A stretch of 64,000 bases of DNA from Sphingomonas sp. LM7 (GCF_002002925.1 NZ_CP019511.1:1798001-1862000); one strand, 5' to 3'. Counted from the first letter of the stretch, positions 16,396-25,217 are shown. The notes: generated by a model not told the origin, from the sequence alone. Made by a program: numbers and translations.

Positions 16396-18692
16396 TCGAA
16401 GGTGAACCGGATCGTGCCGAACACGCTGCGCGGCGTGCCGTAGTAATTGCCGCGCCCGGCCGCCGAGATGCGGGCATAATAATTGCGGTCGAGCACGTTG
16501 TTGGCATTCACCGAGAGCGAGATCTGCTCGCTCAGCTTATAGCCTGCGCGCAGATCGACCACCGCATAACTGCCCTGGCGCACGATCGTGGAGATCACCC
16601 GCTGGTTGTTCACCGGGTTGATGTACGACGGATTGCCGCCATAGGTCCCGTCGAACCAGGTGACGCCGCCGCCCAGGCTGAACCCGCGTAGCGCGCCATC
16701 CGCCGGCGCATAGTTGGTGAAGAACTTCACCATATGCTCCGGGATGATCGGAGTGAGCGGAATGCCTTCGAACGCGGTGTTGGCGTCCTCCAGATATTTC
16801 GTCTTGGTGTAGCTATAGCCGCCGTTGATCCGCCAGCCCGGCAGGATCTCGCCGCCGATCTCGGCCTCGATCCCGCGCGCGCGGACCTTGCCGACCTGCA
16901 GATAGACGGTGGCATCATCCGGATCGTTGAACAGGCGGTTGGTCTGCTCGATCTGATAGGCGGCGAGCGAGAGCAGCAGCTTGTCGTTCATCAGCGACAA
17001 TTTGGTGCCGCCCTCGAACTGCGCACCGATCAGCGGCAGCACCGCCGAACCGTCGGGCTTGCGCCGGCCGCTGGGCGCTGCCTGCGGCGAGAAGCTGTCG
17101 GCATAGCTCGCGTAGAAATTGAGGTTGTCAGTCGCGTCCCACACGATGCCGGCATAGGGCGTGAAGCGGCCGTCGATCTGCTGCGAGGTGCGGTTGCCGC
17201 GGGTCGGCAGCAGCACTTGGTTGTTGCTCTCCCACCAGGTCACGCGGCCGCCACCGGTGATCGTCACTCCCGCGACCGGTGACAGGCGCAACTGGCCGTA
17301 CAGGCCGTATTGTTCGACCACGGTGTTGGTGGCGCCATAGACCTGAAGCACGCAATTGGCGGGCGCCGGCACGATCGGCGTGCTGGTCGCCGGGCAGGTC
17401 GCGCCCGAGCCCTGCACCGGATAGTAATTGAGCGGGCCATAGGGATTGAGCAGCGGCTCGGCCGGCGACACCGGATCGAACACGTTGATCCGCGCATAGT
17501 TGGACAGGCGGGTATAATAGCTGTCGTAATCCTGCGCCTGATAGTCGGCGCCCAGGATCAGCGTCTGGTCTCGGCCGAACAGCGAGAAGCTGCCGATACC
17601 GTTGAAATCGAACGCCGTGGTCTTGGCGAAGCTGTCGCCGCGATAGGCGATGTGGTTGGTCACGCCGTTGTTGCGCGTACCGGTGGGCGTCGTGTTGCTG
17701 GCGTCGGTGACCGCCTGGCTGCCGATATAGCTATAGACGTCGATCCGCTCGACATCGCTGTAGAGGCCGCTGAACCGCAGCGTCCAGCGGTCGCTGATCC
17801 GGTGCGAAATGTCGCCGAACACCGTCCAGGTGTCCGAGCGGAAGCGATTCCAGTCCGCGCCGAGATAAGTCGAGCGGTCGCCGTCGAGCAGCCGGCCCTC
17901 GCTGCCGTCGGGGCCGCCGGCATAGCCGGGCAGGCCCGACTGGATCGCGGGCTGGTAGCGATCGTAATTGCCGCCGACCGTCAGCGTCGTCGCAGGATCG
18001 ATCTCGACCGAGACGGTGCCGAAGCCGGCAAGGCGGAAGCGGTGCCCGACGTCGAAGAACTGGTCCTGATCCTGCACCATCACGCCGCCGCGGACGCCGA
18101 TGCTGCTGCTGATCGGCGCCGAGACGTCGAGCTCGCCGCGGATATTGTTCCAGCTGCCATATCCGGCCGATGCCTGCAGCTTGAAGGCGTCGAGCGGACG
18201 CTTGCGGACCAGGTTGATGCTGCCCGCCGGGTTGCCCGATCCGCTGAACAGGCCAGCCGGGCCGCGCAGCACTTCCAGCCGATCGTAGAAGAACAGGTCG
18301 GGCACGACCGAGGGGAAGTTGAAGGCGAGCGTCGAAACGCCGTCGATCAGATAATTGTTGATCGCAAAGCCGCGCGACATGAACGAGGGGTCCTCGCTGC
18401 CGACACCGGTCACGGTGATGCCGTTGGCCGCGGTGAGCGCATCCTCGAGCGACAGCAGGTTCTGCGCCTCGATCTGCTCGCGGTCGATCACGGTGATCGT
18501 GTTGGGCACGTCCTTCAATGGCGTGACGGTCTTGCCGACTTCCTGGCCATAGCTCTTGCCGACGACGACGATTTCCTCGGCGCGCTGCTGCGCCGCGACG
18601 GCGGCATCCGCTGCGCGATCGTCCTCGGCATAGGCGGGAGACACCACTGCAACTGCGGCAACACTGGCAAGCAAGACGGCAACGATACGCAA
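16392..18692 (-). CDS. TonB-dependent siderophore receptor
   Basis: 766-residue outer-membrane ferric-siderophore transporter. A signal peptide MRIVAVLLASVAAVAVVSPAYA is followed by a TonB-box-like EEIVVVG. The plug (about 50-170) includes VPNTITVIDREQIEAQ, then SRGFAINNYLIDGV and LEVLRGPAGLFSGSGNPAGS, the FpvA/FhuE-type signature. A beta-barrel follows, ending RSVFGTIRFTFE with a terminal aromatic stretch. The start is a TTG eight bases after AAGGGG, which gives an ideal signal peptide; the frame continues 12 codons further upstream to another TTG. It is the first gene of a five-gene iron operon behind a Fur-like box. Confidence 0.9.
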   Translation of the reverse strand: MRIVAVLLASVAAVAVVSPAYAEDDRAADAAVAAQQRAEEIVVVGKSYGQEVGKTVTPLKDVPNTITVIDREQIEAQNLLSLEDALTAANGITVTGVGSEDPSFMSRGFAINNYLIDGVSTLAFNFPSVVPDLFFYDRLEVLRGPAGLFSGSGNPAGSINLVRKRPLDAFKLQASAGYGSWNNIRGELDVSAPISSSIGVRGGVMVQDQDQFFDVGHRFRLAGFGTVSVEIDPATTLTVGGNYDRYQPAIQSGLPGYAGGPDGSEGRLLDGDRSTYLGADWNRFRSDTWTVFGDISHRISDRWTLRFSGLYSDVERIDVYSYIGSQAVTDASNTTPTGTRNNGVTNHIAYRGDSFAKTTAFDFNGIGSFSLFGRDQTLILGADYQAQDYDSYYTRLSNYARINVFDPVSPAEPLLNPYGPLNYYPVQGSGATCPATSTPIVPAPANCVLQVYGATNTVVEQYGLYGQLRLSPVAGVTITGGGRVTWWESNNQVLLPTRGNRTSQQIDGRFTPYAGIVWDATDNLNFYASYADSFSPQAAPSGRRKPDGSAVLPLIGAQFEGGTKLSLMNDKLLLSLAAYQIEQTNRLFNDPDDATVYLQVGKVRARGIEAEIGGEILPGWRINGGYSYTKTKYLEDANTAFEGIPLTPIIPEHMVKFFTNYAPADGALRGFSLGGGVTWFDGTYGGNPSYINPVNNQRVISTIVRQGSYAVVDLRAGYKLSEQISLSVNANNVLDRNYYARISAAGRGNYYGTPRSVFGTIRFTFE

Positions 18693-18742
18693 ATTTCGAC
18701 CCCTTTGTTTTCGATTCGCCGGGGCCAATAAGCTTAAAGCTG

Positions 18743-18761
18743 TTGCAAGTCACTCTCAATA
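18743..18761 (-). promoter_or_regulatory. Putative Fur box
   Basis: The plus strand reads TTGCAAGTCACTCTCAATA. It shares most positions with the proteobacterial Fur site TTGCAAATGATTCTCATTT. It lies about 50 bases upstream of the TTG start of the siderophore receptor, where iron repression would be expected. Confidence 0.55.
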
Positions 18762-18850
18762 ACATCTGCGTGCGCGTGCAAAAATGTCACCTGCCGATAG
18801 GTGCTGCAGCAAGGGCACCGCGCCGCCGGCCGCGTCGAAAGCTTCCTTTA

Positions 18851-18951
18851 CGTCACCCCGGCCTTGTGCCGGGTCCACCGCGCGGCTGGACCTGAGATCC
18901 AGACTCCTCCCGATCGGCCCGGTGGCTCCCTGCACAAGGCCAGGATGACGG
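18851..18951. repeat. Palindromic intergenic repeat, copy A
   Basis: An element of about 100 bases with inverted ends: left CGTCACCCCGGCCTTGTGCC, right (reverse complement) CCGTCATCCTGGCCTTGTGC. It matches the copy at 36989-37099 in both ends, while the centres differ. It lies between the divergent siderophore receptor and xylX and would form a long hairpin as RNA. It contains no open frame of note. Confidence 0.7.
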
Positions 18952-19042
18952 AAGAATTTGCGCGGTCGATCTGCTACGGATCGTTCGAGTGCAAATGCGC
19001 CTGCGCTCGCCCGGTTTCCCGCCCGCCCAGCCCCGAACAACT

Positions 19043-19056
19043 TGACAGCGCTTCCA
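19043..19056. promoter_or_regulatory. Secondary xyl-type operator
   Basis: TGACAGCGCTTCCA matches 11 of 14 positions of the window consensus TGGTAGCGCTACCA. It overlaps a TTGACA hexamer at 19042-19047 that may be the xylX -35 element. Its centre lies 25 bases from that of the main operator. Confidence 0.45.
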
Positions 19057-19067
19057 TCGCAACCCAA

Positions 19068-19081
19068 TGGTAGCGCTATCA
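19068..19081. promoter_or_regulatory. xyl-type LacI operator upstream of xylX
   Basis: TGGTAGCGCTATCA, 13 of 14 matches to the shared palindrome. It begins 26 bases after the start of a TTGACA hexamer and ends 25 bases before the xylX ATG. A repressor here would block RNA polymerase at the -10 region. Confidence 0.75.
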
Positions 19082-19106
19082 AAAGCAGAAATCTTCAAGG
19101 CGAGGA

Positions 19107-20237
19107 ATGTTGGAAGCGTCTAGTGTCGAATTGCTGCCTGCCGACCATGCGCAGGCCACTCTGGTTGGACGCGTCCTGCTCGATGCGGGCCCCACCCCCA
19201 TCGTGATTCGCGACGGCGACGTGCTCGATGTTTCGGCAACTGCCGCGACCGTCGCCGACCTGCTCGAACGCGACGATGTTGCCCAGATCACCGGCTCGCG
19301 GATCTGCGGCGTCGAAGCACTCGGCACCGAAGCCGGGCCCCGCCTGCTCGCCCCCGTCGATCTCCAGTGCATCAAGGCATGCGGCGTAACCTTCGCGCTC
19401 TCGGCGATCGAGCGCGTGATCGAGGAACGCGCCCGCGGCGACGCCGACAAGGCATCCGAGATCCGCGGCGACCTCGAAGCCAGGGTCGGCAGCGGCATCC
19501 GCTCCGTCGTCCCGGGCAGCGACGAAGCCGCGGCGCTCAAGGCTGCGCTGATCGATGCCGGCATGTGGTCGCAATATCTCGAAGTCGCGATCGGCCCCGA
19601 TGCCGAGGTGTTCACCAAGGCTCCCGTGCTCTCTGCGGTCGGCTGGGGCGACGAGATCGGCATCCGCTCGGACAGCGACTGGAACAACCCCGAGCCGGAG
19701 GTCGTGCTGATCGTCGATCGCCACGGCACGCCCAGGGGCGCAACGCTCGGCAACGACGTAAACCTGCGCGATTTCGAAGGCCGCAGCGCCCTCCTCCTCG
19801 GCAAGGCCAAGGACAACAACGCCTCAACTGCGCTCGGCCCCTTCATCCGCCTGTTCGACGCCAGCTTCACGATGGACGACGTCCGCTCGGCCGTGGTCGA
19901 TCTCACCATCGACGGTCCCGAGGGCTACACGCTCGCCGGCACCAACAAGATGAGCGAGATCAGCCGCGATCCCACCGATCTCGTCGCCCAGGCACTGAGC
20001 GAGCACCAGTATCCCGACGGCTTCGCGCTGTTCCTCGGCACCTTGTTCGCGCCGGTGCAGGACCGCGACCATCCCGGCCGCGGCTTCACCCACAAGACCG
20101 GCGATGTCGTTCGTATCGCCACGCCCAAGCTCGGCGCCCTCGTCAACCGCGTGACCACCTCCAAGGCCGCAGCGCCATGGGAGTTCGGCATCCGCGACTT
20201 GATGCGCAACCTCGCCACCCGCGGCCTGCTCGCGTGA
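19107..20237 (+). CDS. xylX: 2-keto-3-deoxy-pentonate dehydratase XylX (FAH superfamily)
   Basis: 376-residue cytoplasmic enzyme of the fumarylacetoacetate hydrolase superfamily. It is predicted to dehydrate 2-keto-3-deoxy-D-xylonate to alpha-ketoglutarate semialdehyde in the Weimberg pathway. The C-terminal FAH core includes NPEPEVVLIVDRHGTPRGAT and GNDVNLRDFEGRSALLLGKA, with acidic metal ligands. The length fits Caulobacter XylX. The ATG follows AAGGCGAGGA. xylB and xylC lie downstream on the same strand, and two operator-like palindromes lie upstream. Another FAH reaction is possible, but the neighbours make the xylose role likely. Confidence 0.85.
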   Translation: MLEASSVELLPADHAQATLVGRVLLDAGPTPIVIRDGDVLDVSATAATVADLLERDDVAQITGSRICGVEALGTEAGPRLLAPVDLQCIKACGVTFALSAIERVIEERARGDADKASEIRGDLEARVGSGIRSVVPGSDEAAALKAALIDAGMWSQYLEVAIGPDAEVFTKAPVLSAVGWGDEIGIRSDSDWNNPEPEVVLIVDRHGTPRGATLGNDVNLRDFEGRSALLLGKAKDNNASTALGPFIRLFDASFTMDDVRSAVVDLTIDGPEGYTLAGTNKMSEISRDPTDLVAQALSEHQYPDGFALFLGTLFAPVQDRDHPGRGFTHKTGDVVRIATPKLGALVNRVTTSKAAAPWEFGIRDLMRNLATRGLLA

Positions 20238-20318
20238 AAATCGTTTTCACTGGCGAATTTCGCCTCTACGCTATCCCGACATTCGCGCCCCGTGCGCTTA
20301 CAGGAACTCGCCCCCTCC

Positions 20319-21116
20319 ATGTCCGAAGCTGATCCCCTGCACGCCCCGCTCACCAGCGACCGGCGCGCCATCTACCCCAGCCTCAAGGGCAAGCGCGTGC
20401 TCGTTACCGGCGGCGGCTCGGGCATCGGCGCGGGCATGGTCGAAGGTTTCGTCCGCCAGGGCGCACAGGTCACCTTTTTCGACATCGCGGAAGCGGATTC
20501 GGCCGAGCTCGTCGCCAGCCTGAAGGGCGCCGAGATCGCCCCGGTCTTCCAGCGCCTCGACCTTACCGATGTTGCCGCGGTCCAGTCGGCGATCGTCGCG
20601 CTGATCACGGAGCACGGCGCGTTCGATATCCTGATCAACAACGCCGCCAATGACGATCGCCACACGATCGAACAGGTTACCCCGGAATATTGGGACAACC
20701 GCATCGCCGTGAACCTGCGCCATCTGTTCTTCGCCGCGCAGGCAGTGATCCCCGGCATGAAGGCTGCGGGCGGCGGCGTGATCGTCAATCTCGGCTCGAT
20801 CTCATGGCATTTGGCGCTCGAGGAGCTCACCCTTTACCAGACCTGCAAGGCCGGCATCGAGGGCCTGACCCGCAGCTTCGCGCGCGAACTCGGCCCCGAC
20901 AATATCCGCTCGGTCTGCATCGTCCCCGGCAACGTCAAGACGCCCCGCCAGATGAAATGGTACACGCCCGAGGGTGAGGCGGAGATCGTCAAGGCGCAGT
21001 GCCTCAAGGGCCGCTTGGTCCCCGACGACATCGCCGCGATGGCATTGTTCCTTGCCTCCGACGACGCACGGCTGGTAACGGGCCACGAGTATTTCGTGGA
21101 CGCAGGGTGGCGATAA
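20319..21116 (+). CDS. xylB: D-xylose 1-dehydrogenase XylB (SDR family)
   Basis: 265-residue short-chain dehydrogenase predicted to oxidise D-xylose to D-xylonolactone with NAD+. The Rossmann motif TGGGSGIG is at 30-37, NNAA at 107-110, and the catalytic Ser at about 160, Tyr173 and Lys177 within YQTCK. The last residues (VTGHEYFVDAGWR) are typical of SDR C-termini. The start is the ATG at 20319; a GTG 27 bases upstream is possible. xylC starts two bases after the stop. The substrate is inferred from the Weimberg gene set. Confidence 0.85.
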   Translation: MSEADPLHAPLTSDRRAIYPSLKGKRVLVTGGGSGIGAGMVEGFVRQGAQVTFFDIAEADSAELVASLKGAEIAPVFQRLDLTDVAAVQSAIVALITEHGAFDILINNAANDDRHTIEQVTPEYWDNRIAVNLRHLFFAAQAVIPGMKAAGGGVIVNLGSISWHLALEELTLYQTCKAGIEGLTRSFARELGPDNIRSVCIVPGNVKTPRQMKWYTPEGEAEIVKAQCLKGRLVPDDIAAMALFLASDDARLVTGHEYFVDAGWR

Positions 21117-21117
21117 G

Positions 21118-22008
21118 ATGAGCAACGTGGCGATTTCCGAGCCGGTCAGCATTTGGCAGCTCGGAGCGCCACTCGGCGAAGGCCCGGTCTGGGTCGAGCG
21201 TGACCAGGCGCTCTGGTTCGTCGACATCAAGAGCCACAAGATCCACCGTCTGGACCCTGCAACCGGCGCGACGCGCAGCTGGGACGCCCCCGGCCAGGTC
21301 GGCTTCCTCCTGCCGATCGAGAGCGGCGGCTTCGTCGCCGGTCTCCAGACCGGGTTGAGCAAGTTCGACGAGCGCGACGGCAGCTTCACCCATATCTCCT
21401 CGCCCGAGCCCGACCTCCCGACCAACCGCCTCAACGACGCCACCGTCGATCCGCAGGGCCGCTTGTGGTTCGGCAGCATGGACGATGGCGAGAGCGACAC
21501 CACCGGCGCGATCTATCGCCTGGCCGGCGACGGCACGTGCGTGAAGAGCACCGATCACGTCGCCATCACCAACGGCCCGGCGATCTCGCCCGATGGCAAG
21601 ACGCTCTATCATGTCGACACGCTGGTCGGCGTGATCCACGCCTGCGACATCGAGGCCGACGGCACGCTTACCAACAGCCGCGAATTCGCCCGCATCCCCA
21701 ACGACGAAGGCCATCCCGACGGCCCCACCGTGGACAGCGAAGGCTGCATCTGGGTCGGCCTTTACAATGGCTGGGCGGTGCGCCGCTATTCGCCCGCCGG
21801 TGAGTTGCTCGAGACCGTCAAGTTCCCGGTCAGCGCCATCACCAAGATTGCGTTCGGCGGCCCCGACGGCAAGACCGTGTTCGCCACAACCGCGAACAAG
21901 CACATCACCCCTAGCGACCTCGCCCGGGAGCCGCACGCCGGCGACTTGTTCCGCTTCGAAGTCAGTGTCCCTGGCCAGAAGAACTACCTGATCCGCGAAG
22001 GCGTCTGA
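21118..22008 (+). CDS. xylC: Xylonolactonase XylC (SMP-30/gluconolactonase family)
   Basis: 296-residue six-bladed beta-propeller lactonase, predicted to open D-xylono-lactone. The metal-ligand motifs of the SMP-30 family are visible: 'LGEGPVWVE' near residue 19, 'NRLNDATVDPQGRLWFGSM' near 107, and 'NGPAISPDGKTLYHVDT' near 155, followed by 'DEGHPDGPTVDSEGCIWV'. The gene follows xylB by one base, so the two are cotranslated. Gluconolactonase is the alternative reading; the operon favours xylose. Confidence 0.87.
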   Translation: MSNVAISEPVSIWQLGAPLGEGPVWVERDQALWFVDIKSHKIHRLDPATGATRSWDAPGQVGFLLPIESGGFVAGLQTGLSKFDERDGSFTHISSPEPDLPTNRLNDATVDPQGRLWFGSMDDGESDTTGAIYRLAGDGTCVKSTDHVAITNGPAISPDGKTLYHVDTLVGVIHACDIEADGTLTNSREFARIPNDEGHPDGPTVDSEGCIWVGLYNGWAVRRYSPAGELLETVKFPVSAITKIAFGGPDGKTVFATTANKHITPSDLAREPHAGDLFRFEVSVPGQKNYLIREGV

Positions 22009-22019
22009 CCGCCAAACTC

Positions 22020-22040
22020 CCCTCTCTCGTCGGGAGAGGG
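22020..22040. terminator. GC-rich hairpin downstream of xylC
   Basis: CCCTCTC at 22020-22026 pairs with GAGAGGG at 22034-22040 around a seven-base loop. It starts 12 bases after the xylC stop. There is no T-run, so it may be a palindromic repeat that slows or ends transcription rather than a standard terminator. The rest of the gap to the MarR gene shows nothing else. Confidence 0.45.
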
Positions 22041-22190
22041 TTGCGCAGACTTGGCAGCTTGCTGCCTGGTCGGAGCTGGGTGAAGGGATCGCCCCTATCG
22101 AGAACCTTAAAACCCTCGCAAAGAACCTTATTGCAAACCCCTCGCACTACTATTGCGATAAATTCGCAACAACACTGCGAACGAATCGCA

Positions 22191-22691
22191 TCAGCTGCCC
22201 CCGCCCATCGTCGCCTCGAGCTTCTTGAGCAGCGCCGAAAGCACCCATTGCTCCTTCTCGGCCAGCCCGGAAACAAGCCCGGCCTGGAGGGTCATTTCCT
22301 CCCGGAAAACCTGTTCGACGAGTCCCCTGCCCTTGGGGGATAACTCCACGAAAACACTGCGTTTATCGTCACTTGCCGCCGGCCGGCGGATCATCCGCGC
22401 CACTTCCAGCTTGTTGAGCCGCGCAGTCAGCCCACCCGAAGAAATGCCCAGCGCACGATAGAGTTCGGTCGGCCGAAGCCGGTGCGGTGCCGGTACCGCG
22501 CGCAGCGTGGCGAGCACGTCATAGCCGCCCCCGTCGATCCCATGCCGCGCCAGCAACGGCTCAGCTGCCGCGCGCGCCCGCAACATGATCCGCCGGGCCC
22601 GTCCGAGCACCGAAAGCCCGCGCGTATCCACTTCGGGCATCGCCGCAGACCACAAGGTAATCAGCTGGTCCACAGGGTCGGTCTCGGCCAT
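22191..22691 (-). CDS. MarR family transcriptional regulator
   Basis: 166-residue winged-helix regulator. The DNA-binding part spans about 50-125, with LRPTELYRALGISSGGLTAR as recognition region and RRPAASDDKRSVFVELSPKG as the wing, the classic MarR DxRxxxVxLTxxG pattern. N- and C-terminal helices would form the dimer interface. The ligand is unknown. A dense array of palindromes in its own promoter region suggests strong autoregulation. The nearest genes are unrelated, so its targets may lie elsewhere. Confidence 0.9.
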   Translation of the reverse strand: MAETDPVDQLITLWSAAMPEVDTRGLSVLGRARRIMLRARAAAEPLLARHGIDGGGYDVLATLRAVPAPHRLRPTELYRALGISSGGLTARLNKLEVARMIRRPAASDDKRSVFVELSPKGRGLVEQVFREEMTLQAGLVSGLAEKEQWVLSALLKKLEATMGGGS

Positions 22692-22693
22692 GC

Positions 22694-22806
22694 TATCTCG
22701 CCATCAAGATATTTATCTCGACATCGAGAATTTCGACATCAAGATGGATATCTCGAAGATAAGATGCTTGCCTCAAAGTCAAGATATTTATCTCGAAGAC
22801 GAGATA
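22694..22806. promoter_or_regulatory. Array of five MarR-type operators
   Basis: Five 18-base palindromes follow one another: TATCTCGCCATCAAGATA (22694), TATCTCGACATCGAGAAT (22714), AATTTCGACATCAAGATG (22729), TATCTCGAAGATAAGATG (22749) and the perfect TATCTCGAAGACGAGATA (22789). Start distances are 20, 15, 20 and 40 bases, mostly multiples of two helical turns. The half-site ATCTYGA is of the type bound by MarR regulators. The array begins three bases upstream of the MarR start codon. Confidence 0.75.
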
Positions 22807-22916
22807 TATGAGCGCGGGTTAACAGCGAACCTTTCCTTCTGATTATGCCAATTGAACCCATTCAGCGCGGCTTTGCAAGCGTTCGCGGGGCACTTTGCGG
22901 CGTGCGTCGGACGCGC

Positions 22917-23348
22917 TTAGCGCGGCTTCATCGTATCGAACCGCGCTTCGCCGATCTGATCCGCGTTCCTGCTCGCGAACCGATATACCAGCCAGGCGAG
23001 CACCAGCGTTGCACCGGAAATCCCGGCGGCGATCGTCACGCTCGCCGCGGTCGGATCGTTCGTCACCACGATTGCCGCAGCAGCCAGGCCCGTCACCAGC
23101 ACGACGGTCGTCCCGCTCTTTGCAGGCGAGGGCTCGGCGACAGAGCTGGGGTTTTGGGGCCGCAACGCCGATAAGGTGACGAAACACACTATCCACACCA
23201 ACCCCACGAACTGACGCGCGTCCCGAAGGTCGGTGAGCGACGGGCTGTAATGTTCGATATAGGCGGCGGCGACGTAGGCGCCGGCAGTGAACCACGACGC
23301 CGCATTGAAGAAGCGCGCCGCATATTTCCTCATCCGGCGCCCAGTCAT
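22917..23348 (-). CDS. Small multi-pass membrane protein, unknown function
   Basis: 143-residue protein with four predicted membrane helices, near residues 14-33, 46-60, 80-97 and 105-124 (for example ASVTIAAGISGATLVLAWLV). The C-terminal tail is charged (FASRNADQIGEARFDTMKPR). I recognise no family. The start ATG at 23348 follows GAGGGGGCGAAGG; an in-frame ATG five codons later is possible. It ends upstream of the MarR operator array on the same strand. Confidence 0.6.
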   Translation of the reverse strand: MTGRRMRKYAARFFNAASWFTAGAYVAAAYIEHYSPSLTDLRDARQFVGLVWIVCFVTLSALRPQNPSSVAEPSPAKSGTTVVLVTGLAAAAIVVTNDPTAASVTIAAGISGATLVLAWLVYRFASRNADQIGEARFDTMKPR

Positions 23349-23502
23349 CCTTCGCCCCCTCGATGCACATCCTGATAGCCGAGCTCGACCTCCGCAACCC
23401 ATGCCACGCATTCTACCCGAGGCTGGCAGTGCGCAAATCCACTTGTGACGCCGCCCGGCTCCGTTAAGCCGTGCCCAGGCATGCACAGGGGACGGACGGC
23501 GA

Positions 23503-23964
23503 ATGTACGCACTATTGGGAATGGCGGCAGCCGCGATGCTCGCGTCGCCCGTAGCGCTGGGGCCCGTACCACAAGCCCGGGTCCTGCCCACGGCGGAGAC
23601 GCCGCTGCAAGTCGCCGATGCCTTCGACCGCGCGCAGTTGACCAGCGACGCGGCGGCGCTCGAACGGATGGTCGCCGACGACCTGATCTTCATCGACGGC
23701 AGCGGCAAGCGTCTCGACAAGCGCGGCTTCATTGCCGGCTGGACCGCACCGGGCGATCGCTTCGATCCGGCCGTGCTGCTTGACCGCCGCGTGGTCGCGC
23801 TCGGCCCAGACGCATTCCTCGTCACCGCAGAAACCACTCTCACCGGCAGCTCGGACGGCACGCGCTTCGCCAGCGCCCTGCGCTTCACCGACATTTTCCG
23901 CCGGATCGATGGTCAGTGGCGCGCCGTCCACATCCAGGTCACCCGCCTCCCGGTCGCCAGGTGA
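23503..23964 (+). CDS. Nuclear transport factor 2-like (DUF4440) protein
   Basis: 153-residue protein with an N-terminal signal-like stretch (MYALLGMAAAAMLASPVALG) and an NTF2-like alpha-beta cone fold: VADAFDRAQLTSDAAALERM, then VADDLIFIDGSGKRLDKRGF and FRRIDGQWRAVHIQVTRLP. Such proteins bind small ligands or act as SnoaL-like enzymes. The stop overlaps the next start by one base (TGATG), so it is translationally coupled to the DUF4424 gene. Function is unknown. Confidence 0.75.
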   Translation: MYALLGMAAAAMLASPVALGPVPQARVLPTAETPLQVADAFDRAQLTSDAAALERMVADDLIFIDGSGKRLDKRGFIAGWTAPGDRFDPAVLLDRRVVALGPDAFLVTAETTLTGSSDGTRFASALRFTDIFRRIDGQWRAVHIQVTRLPVAR

Positions 23965-24905
23965 TGCTCAAGCCGCTGCTCGCTGCCTGCGCCTTGCTCG
24001 CCTGCGCCGCCGCCCTCGCCAACGACAGCACCGCCGAGCTCGCTGCCGGCGGACTGGTCCTGACCAGGACCGACGCGATCGAGATGCGCTCGGAGGACCT
24101 CCACATCTCGCGAAGCCAGATCCGTGTCCGCTATCAGTTCGTCAACACCAGCGGGCGCGACACCACGGTGCGCGTCGCCTTCCCGCTTCCCGCGATCGGC
24201 GGGCCGGGCTTCTTCGACGGCGATGTCGCGATCCCCATCGACGGCACCGACAATTTCCTCGGCTTCTCCACGCAAGTCGATGGCAAGCCCGTTGCGATGG
24301 AGATCGAGCACAAGGCGCTGGTCGGCACCACCGATCGAACCGGCTGGCTGCGCGCCAACGCGATTCCGCTGCGCCCCCACGCCGACGAGACGGAGACCGC
24401 GCTCGCCCGCCTTACGCCCGCCAGACGCCGCGAGGCGGTCCAGCTCGGCCTGATCGACGACAATGACCGCCCCGGCTGGACGCTGCAGACCACCTATCAC
24501 TGGCTCCAGCGCTTCCCTGCCGGCATGCCGGTGGCGATCGAGCATGTCTATCGCCCCTCGGTCGGCGGCACCGTCGCCACCCTGCTCGGCAGCGACGCGA
24601 AGGACCCCAATATCGCGCGCTACTGCGTCGATCCCCCGCTGCTCGCCACGCTGCGCGCCGCGGAAGCCAAGCAACGCCACTATCGCGAGAACTGGGTCGA
24701 TTATATCCTCGTCACCGGCGGCAACTGGAAGAAGCCGATCGGCAGCTTCCGCCTCGTCGTAGACAAGGAAGACCCGCGCGACCTCGTCAGCTTCTGCGGC
24801 GACGGCGTCCGCAAGATCGGGCCAACCCGGTTCGAGATGCGCAAGACCAATTGGCGCCCCGATCGCGACCTGGCGGTGCTGTTCCTGGCGCCCGCCGCCC
24901 TATAA
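23964..24905 (+). CDS. DUF4424 family periplasmic protein
   Basis: 313-residue secreted protein with signal peptide MLKPLLAACALLACAAALAN. The mature sequence shows DUF4424-type features: NDSTAELAAGGLVLTRTDAI, a VRYQFVNTSGRDTTVRVAFP strand pair, and a C-terminal region with VTGGNWKKPIGSFRLVVDKE and paired cysteines (CVDPP, SFCGDGV). Function is unknown. It is translated together with the upstream NTF2-like protein. A short conserved hypothetical follows 42 bases later. Confidence 0.78.
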   Translation: MLKPLLAACALLACAAALANDSTAELAAGGLVLTRTDAIEMRSEDLHISRSQIRVRYQFVNTSGRDTTVRVAFPLPAIGGPGFFDGDVAIPIDGTDNFLGFSTQVDGKPVAMEIEHKALVGTTDRTGWLRANAIPLRPHADETETALARLTPARRREAVQLGLIDDNDRPGWTLQTTYHWLQRFPAGMPVAIEHVYRPSVGGTVATLLGSDAKDPNIARYCVDPPLLATLRAAEAKQRHYRENWVDYILVTGGNWKKPIGSFRLVVDKEDPRDLVSFCGDGVRKIGPTRFEMRKTNWRPDRDLAVLFLAPAAL

Positions 24906-24947
24906 CACCCCCTTGCGCCCCGCGCGCACGGGCCTAGGCAAGGCGCC

Positions 24948-25217
24948 ATGGATTTCGACGACCAGCTTCGCCGCTATTTCGGGAGCGCCGACCCCGCGAC
25001 GCTCAACCCCGACGCGCTCGCCGAGGGCACCGAGCGCATCCGCGTCGATCTCGGCCTCGAAAAGGACCGCAACCGCCGCTTCGCCTTGTGGGCGCTGCTC
25101 CACATCCTCGGCAGCGCCCCCGATCTCGACGTCGCGTTCGCCGACGAAGCCGATCGCGAAGCCGCGCGCAACTTCATGGACCTGTTCGCCGCCGATCAGG
25201 CCGAACCAGACGCTTGA
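24948..25217 (+). CDS. Conserved hypothetical protein
   Basis: 89-residue acidic, soluble, mostly helical protein (MDFDDQLRRYFGSADPATLN, then DRNRRFALWALLHILGSAPD). It has no signal peptide or membrane segment. I recognise no domain name. It ends about 30 bases before the cobalamin riboswitch. Confidence 0.6.
   Translation: MDFDDQLRRYFGSADPATLNPDALAEGTERIRVDLGLEKDRNRRFALWALLHILGSAPDLDVAFADEADREAARNFMDLFAADQAEPDA

Noticed and set aside
17310..18731. 473-codon frame opposite the siderophore receptor
   Set aside because: Antisense shadow of the receptor; composition is biased and there is no ribosome-binding site or motif.
22694..22806. CRISPR-like repeat array
   Set aside because: Repeats are palindromic, 18 bases long with almost no spacers, and sit at a MarR promoter. 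There are no cas genes.
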